Shown: piece after piece, positions 59,371 through 64,000 of the stretch
Numbering within the stretch: the first letter of the stretch is position 1
Layout: each line of letters starts with the position of its first letter
Translations under genes and position numbers: made by a program
Notes under the pieces: model-generated
Databases searched by the model: none
What the model saw: the letters and a program-made list of their open reading frames with translations, nothing else
What the model was told of the DNA's origin: nothing
From: Streptomyces rhizosphaerihabitans
Lineage (GTDB): Bacteria; Actinomycetota; Actinomycetes; Streptomycetales; Streptomycetaceae
Direction: 5' to 3'
Assembly (NCBI RefSeq): GCF_025399795.1
Contig: NZ_JAODTZ010000029.1
Span: 1 to 64,000, forward strand
DNA length: 64,000 bases

Positions 59371-60492
59371 ATGCAGGACGACACCGCATCCCGGGACGGC
59401 GACGACGCCGCGGCGCAGCACCGCCCGGGCGCACAGCGCGAAGGTGCGCGGCACGATGGTGCGCCTCGGGACGGTGCAGCCGAGCGCGACGCCGCCATCG
59501 CGCGTGACGCCGCCGAAGAGGCGTCCGCCTTCTCGCACCCGGCCGTGGACCCCGACGTCACCATGGCGTACGGCGACCACCCCGACCAGGTGATCGACTT
59601 CTACGCCCCGCGTGAGCCCGACCCGGCGGTCCCCACCCCTCTCGTGGTCGTCCTGCACGGCGGCGCCTGGCGCGCCCCGTACGACCGTCGTCACATCACC
59701 CCGTTCGCCGACTTCCTGACCCGCCGCGGATTCGCCGTGGCGAACGTCGAGTACCGCCGCGGCGAGGCGACGCCACCCGTCCCGGGCGGCCCCACGATCC
59801 CCGCGCAGGCCGGTCCCGCGGCCCCCGGACCGGACGGCGCGGCCTCTTCCGGGGCCGACGGATCCGGCGACCGAGGCGATGACAGGACTCAGGGCGGCAG
59901 CGGCGGCGACACCGGCGCCGGAACTCCGGTCGCCGGCCGGTGGCCCGACACCTTCGACGACGTGGCCGCCGCGCTCGACGCGCTGCCCGCCCTCGTACGC
60001 GCGGCGCTCCCGGAGGCCGACCCCCTCCGCATGGTGATCACCGGCCACTCGGCGGGCGGTCACCTGGCCCTGTGGGCAGCGGCCCGCCACCTGCTGCCCG
60101 CCGACGCGCCCTGGCACATCGACCGCCCCGCACCCCTGCGCGGCGTCGTCGCCCTCGCCCCGATCGCTGATTTCGAGGTCGCGGAGCAGCTCGACGTCTG
60201 CGGTGGAGCGTCCCGCCAACTCCTGGGTGGGGAAGCCACGTTCGCGGAACGCCTGCCGTACGCCGACCCTGTGCGGCTGCTCCCCACCGGTATCGCCACC
60301 ACGCTCGTCCAGGGCCGCAGCGACATCGTCGTTCCGCAGGCGGTCGCCGAGTCGTACGCGGACGCGGCGGCCAAGGCGGGCGAGGTGGTCGGTCTGACGC
60401 TCCTGGAGGACGTCGGCCACTTCCCTCTGATCGACCCGGCCGCCGACGCCTGTGCCGTGGTGGCGGAGGAGATCGCCCAACTGGTCTGGTAG
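59371..60492 (+). CDS. Alpha/beta hydrolase, candidate kynurenine formamidase
   Basis: A 373-residue serine hydrolase. HGGAW near residue 95 (oxyanion hole), GHSAGG near 223 (nucleophile), a late aspartate in VQGRSDIVVP and the final histidine in LEDVGHFPLID make the triad. A Gly/Pro/Asp-rich insert of about 55 residues lies between the first two motifs. The N-terminus (1-60) is disordered. The HGG-type hydrolases include eukaryotic-type kynurenine formamidase; the position just after the dioxygenase and kynureninase genes makes that activity likely though not certain. ATG 59371. Confidence 0.75.
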   Translation: MQDDTASRDGDDAAAQHRPGAQREGARHDGAPRDGAAERDAAIARDAAEEASAFSHPAVDPDVTMAYGDHPDQVIDFYAPREPDPAVPTPLVVVLHGGAWRAPYDRRHITPFADFLTRRGFAVANVEYRRGEATPPVPGGPTIPAQAGPAAPGPDGAASSGADGSGDRGDDRTQGGSGGDTGAGTPVAGRWPDTFDDVAAALDALPALVRAALPEADPLRMVITGHSAGGHLALWAAARHLLPADAPWHIDRPAPLRGVVALAPIADFEVAEQLDVCGGASRQLLGGEATFAERLPYADPVRLLPTGIATTLVQGRSDIVVPQAVAESYADAAAKAGEVVGLTLLEDVGHFPLIDPAADACAVVAEEIAQLVW

Positions 60493-60721
60493 CCGGGCAG
60501 CCCACTCGATATCCGAGAGCGCCGAAGTCCCTTGAAAATCAGGGAAGTTGACCTCCTTTCGACCCCCTTTGATCCCCTCTCCTGAACCCCGGTCATACCC
60601 GTAGTACCTGAGAGCTACCTCCCGAATGGGGTCCGCAGCGGGACGCGGACGACAGGTGACGATCCGTAATTTCCCTTCCAGCGACGCCCGATGAACGGGC
60701 GGACGGGGAGGGACGGACACG

Positions 60722-61825
60722 ATGGATTTCCGTGCGAAGCCGATCGCCGGGGGGAGAGCGGACGTCCCCGAGGATCCGCCACGGGACAGCCCGAGCGCGC
60801 CACCCGCGGCAACCGAGGTCCCGTGCCTTCGCGTCGAGGCTCCGCGCCCTCGCGCCGAAGCACCGCGCCTCCGTGCTGGAGGCGGGTTCGCCCGTCGGCT
60901 GCGCCGGACGCTGCTCGCCGCGCTCGTCATGGCGGCGGTCGTCGTCCCCGTGTCCGCCGCCGCCCACCCGGAGATCCCCGCGCCGGAACCAGCGGTCCTC
61001 GCACCGCTGACGGCGTCGACCTTGGCGAAGGCGTACGAGGCGAACCGGGCCGATGCCGCGGAGGCGGCCCGGATGGCCGCGGACCACGGCGACCGCACTC
61101 GGGCCACCGCCGACCGCGCCATGGCGGCCTCCTCCCGCCGCTTCCTTTCCTTCGACGGCCGGGGACCCGGCCGGGCCGTCGAGGTCTTCGGCGACCTCGC
61201 CCACGCCGACCGCGTGGCCGTCCTGGTCCCGGGTTCGGACACCACGCTGGAGACGTACGACCGGTTCCGCGCCGGCGCCGTCGCCCTGCACGACCGACTC
61301 GGCCCGCGCGGCGCCGTCCTCGCCTGGCTCGGCTACGAGACACCGGGCACCGTGAGCACCACGGTCCTGACGACGGACCGCGCGGAGCAGGCGGCCCACC
61401 TCCTGCGGGCGTTTCTGCGCCAACTGCGCGGTGTCGTCGGCCGGTCGGCGCATCTGTCCCTGCTGTGCCACTCGTACGGCACGGTGGTCTGCGGCCGCGC
61501 GGCCCCGGGCCTGGACGTGAGTGACATCGTCGTAGTCGGCAGTCCGGGCACCGGAGCGTCCTCCGCCGCCGCGCTGCGCACCTCCGCCCGCGTCTGGGCC
61601 GCCCGCGGCTCCGCCGACTGGATCGCGCACGTCCCGCACGCGAGCGTCGGCCTCTTCGGTACGACCGTCGGCTTCGGCCCCGACCCGGTGTCCCCGTCCT
61701 TCGGCGCCCAGGTCTTCCAGGCGGGCGCCGGCGGCCACAGCGACTACTTCGCACCGGGCTCGGTGTCCCTGGCCAACCTCGCCCGCATCGTCCTCGGCGA
61801 CACCTCGGAGGTGACCCGTGCGTGA
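60722..61825 (+). CDS. Secreted or anchored alpha/beta hydrolase (DUF1023-like)
   Basis: A 367-residue protein with a disordered N-terminus, one membrane helix (about 61-82, LLAALVMAAVVVPVSA) and an alpha/beta hydrolase domain of the actinobacterial DUF1023 type: AVLVPGSDTTLETYDRFRAG near 161-180, VLAWLGYETPG near 199, nucleophile in SLLCHSYGTVVCGR near 244-257, and HSDYFAPGSVSL near the end with the catalytic histidine. The substrate is unknown. It overlaps the acyltransferase gene by eight bases, so the two probably act together on a surface lipid or glycan. Confidence 0.82.
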   Translation: MDFRAKPIAGGRADVPEDPPRDSPSAPPAATEVPCLRVEAPRPRAEAPRLRAGGGFARRLRRTLLAALVMAAVVVPVSAAAHPEIPAPEPAVLAPLTASTLAKAYEANRADAAEAARMAADHGDRTRATADRAMAASSRRFLSFDGRGPGRAVEVFGDLAHADRVAVLVPGSDTTLETYDRFRAGAVALHDRLGPRGAVLAWLGYETPGTVSTTVLTTDRAEQAAHLLRAFLRQLRGVVGRSAHLSLLCHSYGTVVCGRAAPGLDVSDIVVVGSPGTGASSAAALRTSARVWAARGSADWIAHVPHASVGLFGTTVGFGPDPVSPSFGAQVFQAGAGGHSDYFAPGSVSLANLARIVLGDTSEVTRA

Positions 61826-63032
61826 CCTGACCGGCACGACCGCCCTGACCGGCGTACGGACCGCGATCCACCGCATCGACCGTGCCACCCCCGTCGAGCG
61901 GGACCGCGCCGTCGACGCCCTGCGCGCCCTCGCGATCCTGGGCGTCGTCCTGGGCCACTGGCTGGTGACGGCGCTGGTCGCGGACGGCGGCGCGCTGCAT
62001 ACGGCGAGCCCGTTGCAGCACATGCGCTGGCTGACCCCGATCTCCTGGGTCTTCCAGACGCTCGCCGTGTTCTTCCTGGTGGGCGGTCATGTGGCGACGA
62101 AGAGCTACACGTCGGCGCAGGCGCGCGGCACGACGTACGGACAGTGGCTGCGCGCCCGGACGGGCCGTCTTCTGAGGCCGGTGGCGGCGGTGCTGGCGCT
62201 CTGGGGGGTGGCGACGGCCTGCCTGCTGGTGTCCGGCGCGGACTTCGGCACGGTGCGCACGCTGGTGAAGCTGGCGCTGTCCCCGCTCTGGTTCCTGGTG
62301 GTCTTCGCCGGACTGACAGCGGCGACACCGCTGGTGACCCGCCTCAACCCGCTGTGGCCGCTGGCCGTCGTCCTCCATGTGGACGTCATCCGCTTCGGCT
62401 TCGGAGGCCCGGCGTGGCTCGGCTGGGTGAACCTCGCGGCGGGCTGGCTGGTGCCGTACGCCCTGGGCGCGGCCTGGACACGCGGCGAGCTGGAGCGGCG
62501 GCGCGCGGGCTGGGTACTGTTCGGCGGCGGCGCGGTGGCGACGGCTGTGCTGGTGACGTGGGCGGGTTATCCGGCGTCCATGGTCGGCATACCGGGGGCT
62601 GCCGTCTCCAACCTCGACCCGCCGACGCTGGCCGCGGTCACCTTCGGACTGGCCCAGTGCGGACTCGCCCTGCTGCTGCGCGAGCCGCTGCGCCGGGGGA
62701 TGCGGCGCCCCGCTGTCTGGGCGGGCACAGCCTTCGTCAACCTCTCCGCGATGACGATATTCCTCTGGCACCAGACGTCCCTGATGGCGGTGACCGCCCT
62801 CGGCCTGCTCGCGGGCCGGCTTCCCGGCCTGCACACCACCCCCGACTCCCTGGCGTGGGTGGCCGCGAGAGTCGCCTGGCTGCCCGTCTTCCTCTGCGCC
62901 CTCGCCCTGTGCTGGTGCGCCTTCAGCATCCACGAGCGGGGACCCCGTCGTCCCACCGGCCGCCCGTCCCGAGTCGTCCGCGTCCACCGAGGCCGCGGCC
63001 CGGCCACACCCGAGGCGGCGCCCCGTGCCTAG
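61818..63032 (+). CDS. Acyltransferase-3 family integral membrane protein
   Basis: A 404-residue protein with about ten membrane helices of the Acyl_transf_3 type. ERDRAVDALRALAILGVVLGHWLV near residues 27-50 (in parts) holds the conserved Arg-Ala-Leu-Ala and His; TLAVFFLVGGHVATKSY and LWFLVVFAGLTAATPLV follow; IFLWHQTSLMAVTAL near 314-328 has the second His. Such proteins move acyl groups onto surface sugars or antibiotics. GTG 61818 is coupled to the hydrolase. The C-terminus is a basic Pro/Arg-rich tail. Confidence 0.85.
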   Translation: MRDLTGTTALTGVRTAIHRIDRATPVERDRAVDALRALAILGVVLGHWLVTALVADGGALHTASPLQHMRWLTPISWVFQTLAVFFLVGGHVATKSYTSAQARGTTYGQWLRARTGRLLRPVAAVLALWGVATACLLVSGADFGTVRTLVKLALSPLWFLVVFAGLTAATPLVTRLNPLWPLAVVLHVDVIRFGFGGPAWLGWVNLAAGWLVPYALGAAWTRGELERRRAGWVLFGGGAVATAVLVTWAGYPASMVGIPGAAVSNLDPPTLAAVTFGLAQCGLALLLREPLRRGMRRPAVWAGTAFVNLSAMTIFLWHQTSLMAVTALGLLAGRLPGLHTTPDSLAWVAARVAWLPVFLCALALCWCAFSIHERGPRRPTGRPSRVVRVHRGRGPATPEAAPRA

Positions 63033-63042
63033 GCTTGACGAC

Positions 63043-64000
63043 GTGACCAGCGAGGAGCACCGGCCCCCGAACAGTGAGCCCGCCAAGCTCCCTGACGACC
63101 CATCACGCCCGCCCGGGACACCCGCTTCCACCACCGGGCCTGGCAATTCCGCCACCACCGTACCCATGAGCCGGGCCCCCCGCGGTACCCGCGTACAGGT
63201 ACTCGCCCGGTCCCCTTTCCCGTTCCTGCGGGGGATCCTGGCCGAGCTCGCGGTGCCGGCGGCCGCGCCGCTGCCGCCGTTGTCCCGGCCCCGTTGGCTG
63301 CGCCGGCTGCCGCATGTCGTGGTGTGCGTGATCGCGCTCGGGCTCGGGCTGGCGGCCATGGACGAGCTGAGCGACGGCTATCGACTGGGTTTCCCGCTGG
63401 GCACGGTGAGCGGCATCGCGCTGGGCGCGGCGATCGTGCTCGCGCTGTGGCGTCCCGTGCCGGCCTGGTGGCTGTCGCTCGGCGCCACCGTGGTCGCCGC
63501 CGCCGCTGCCCGCTCGGACATGGTGGCGGCCGTCCCGGGACCGATGCCGGGACCGGGACCTGACTGGCCGTGGAGCACGCCCGCGATCATGGCGCAGGCC
63601 TTCGTGCTCTTCCTGCTCGCCCTGCGGCTGCCCACGCGCGTCGCAGTCGGCGCGCTGTCCCTGACCTGTCTGGCCACCTATGTGCTGCAGGGCCTGGTCG
63701 GCGGACCGTCGTACCCTCCGACGGCGATGTTCCCCGGACCGTCGTACCCTCCGACGGCGATGTTCCCCGGACCGTCGTATCACTCGACGGGAGCGCTCGC
63801 GGTCGTCGTCTTCGCCGCCGTCGTTCTTCTCGGCACAGCGCTGCGCGGTCGCCGTGAGGCCCGCACCCAACTGGTCGAGCAGGCTTCGCTGACCGAGGAG
63901 GAGCGAGCCCGCCGCACGGTCCTGGAGGAGCGCAGCCGTATCGCGCGTGAGCTCCATGACGTGGTCGCGCACCACATGTCGGTGATTTCCATTCAGGCGC
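63043..64000 (+). CDS. Sensor histidine kinase (NarL/HisKA_3 type), cut by the window end
   Basis: The first 319 codons of a membrane histidine kinase. A disordered N-terminus (1-75) precedes four to six membrane helices (about 85-270). Residues about 245-265 are two copies of GPSYPPTAMFP from a 33-bp duplication. The dimerisation helix begins at about 285 and reaches ERSRIARELHDVVAHHMSVI, with the phosphoacceptor histidine of the HisKA_3 family; the ATPase domain lies beyond the window. GTG 63043 is nine bases after the acyltransferase stop, so it may belong to that operon. A cognate LuxR-type response regulator is expected next. Confidence 0.9.
   Translation, partial: MTSEEHRPPNSEPAKLPDDPSRPPGTPASTTGPGNSATTVPMSRAPRGTRVQVLARSPFPFLRGILAELAVPAAAPLPPLSRPRWLRRLPHVVVCVIALGLGLAAMDELSDGYRLGFPLGTVSGIALGAAIVLALWRPVPAWWLSLGATVVAAAAARSDMVAAVPGPMPGPGPDWPWSTPAIMAQAFVLFLLALRLPTRVAVGALSLTCLATYVLQGLVGGPSYPPTAMFPGPSYPPTAMFPGPSYHSTGALAVVVFAAVVLLGTALRGRREARTQLVEQASLTEEERARRTVLEERSRIARELHDVVAHHMSVISIQA
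63703..63780. repeat. 33-bp in-frame tandem duplication
   Basis: Two exact 33-bp units (63703-63735 and 63736-63768) and the first 11 bases of a third lie inside the kinase gene. The unit is a multiple of three, so the frame is kept and GPSYPPTAMFP is repeated in a loop between membrane helices. Confidence 0.85.

Overview
The window is high-GC actinobacterial DNA and almost certainly a Streptomyces chromosome. The evidence is extreme third-position GC, frequent GTG starts, rare TTA codons, the dnaK-grpE-dnaJ-hspR operon with HAIR operators, a WhiB-like protein, an F420/PPOX-type protein and actinobacterial families such as DUF3151, DUF2617 and DUF1152. The segment from dcd through dnaK and clpB to fba, kynU and the tryptophan 2,3-dioxygenase gene is a core-chromosome stretch, interrupted by accessory islands. 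Region A (1-5858) is the eroded remainder of an integrative element lying against the 3' end of a minus-strand tRNA-Gly(CCC). It holds two GntR/HutC repressors, each with its own repeated operator, a DUF1152 protein, a tiny CxxCxGxG protein, a frameshifted histidine-kinase-type ATPase, a small membrane protein, and an FtsK/Tra-type DNA translocase cut off after Walker A. No rep, xis or int gene is left between it and the tRNA. Region B (6127-9189) is ordinary chromosome: a small Cys protein, dcd, a phosphoribosyltransferase, a small membrane protein and a Yip1-family protein. Region C (9359-22465) is the most striking part: a complete non-contractile (siphophage-type) tail module with its own lysis genes and regulators but no capsid, portal, terminase, replication or integrase gene. 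In transcription order on the minus strand it has a WhiB-like protein, a zinc-finger protein and an HTH protein, then a terminator, then a tail-terminator-like protein, the major tail protein, tail assembly chaperones joined by a -1 frameshift, an unknown protein, the tape measure, two tail-tip proteins, a small acidic protein, a tail fibre, an amidase, a holin and a coiled-coil membrane protein. An actinobacterial LexA/SOS box lies in the divergent control region, facing an XRE-type regulator. This fits a DNA-damage-inducible F-type tailocin. Three DUF3592-like membrane proteins sit in and beside it. Region D (22733-30826) carries a membrane-bound heterodisulfide-reductase-like iron-sulfur protein, a WecA/MraY-like glycosyltransferase and the HspR-controlled chaperone operon. 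Region E (30832-38309) has a secreted fibronectin-type pseudogene, an orphan sugar-binding lipoprotein, a VanX-type dipeptidase, two convergent paralogous LuxR/TrmB-type regulators, and a two-gene unit encoding a secreted peptide with four DSGWT repeats and a Rieske-like protein whose two ligand histidines are replaced by arginine; this is a candidate undescribed peptide system. Region F (38441-48216) holds clpB with a HAIR site, a YbjN protein, a mannosyltransferase-like membrane protein, an aminotransferase, a 1.66 kb segment bounded by 19-bp direct repeats with gene debris and one secreted protein, a Cys/Gly-rich membrane peptide and a DUF2617 protein. Region G (48608-64000) contains a membrane-fused spermidine-synthase-like enzyme, a CoxG-like protein with a microsatellite-derived acidic linker, aldose epimerase, pyrE, fructose-bisphosphate aldolase, an MFS exporter, DUF3151, the kynurenine genes (dioxygenase, kynureninase and a candidate formamidase), a serine hydrolase overlapping a membrane acyltransferase, and a histidine kinase cut by the window end. 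Intergenic spaces are rich in short GC-rich tandem repeats and strong hairpin terminators.
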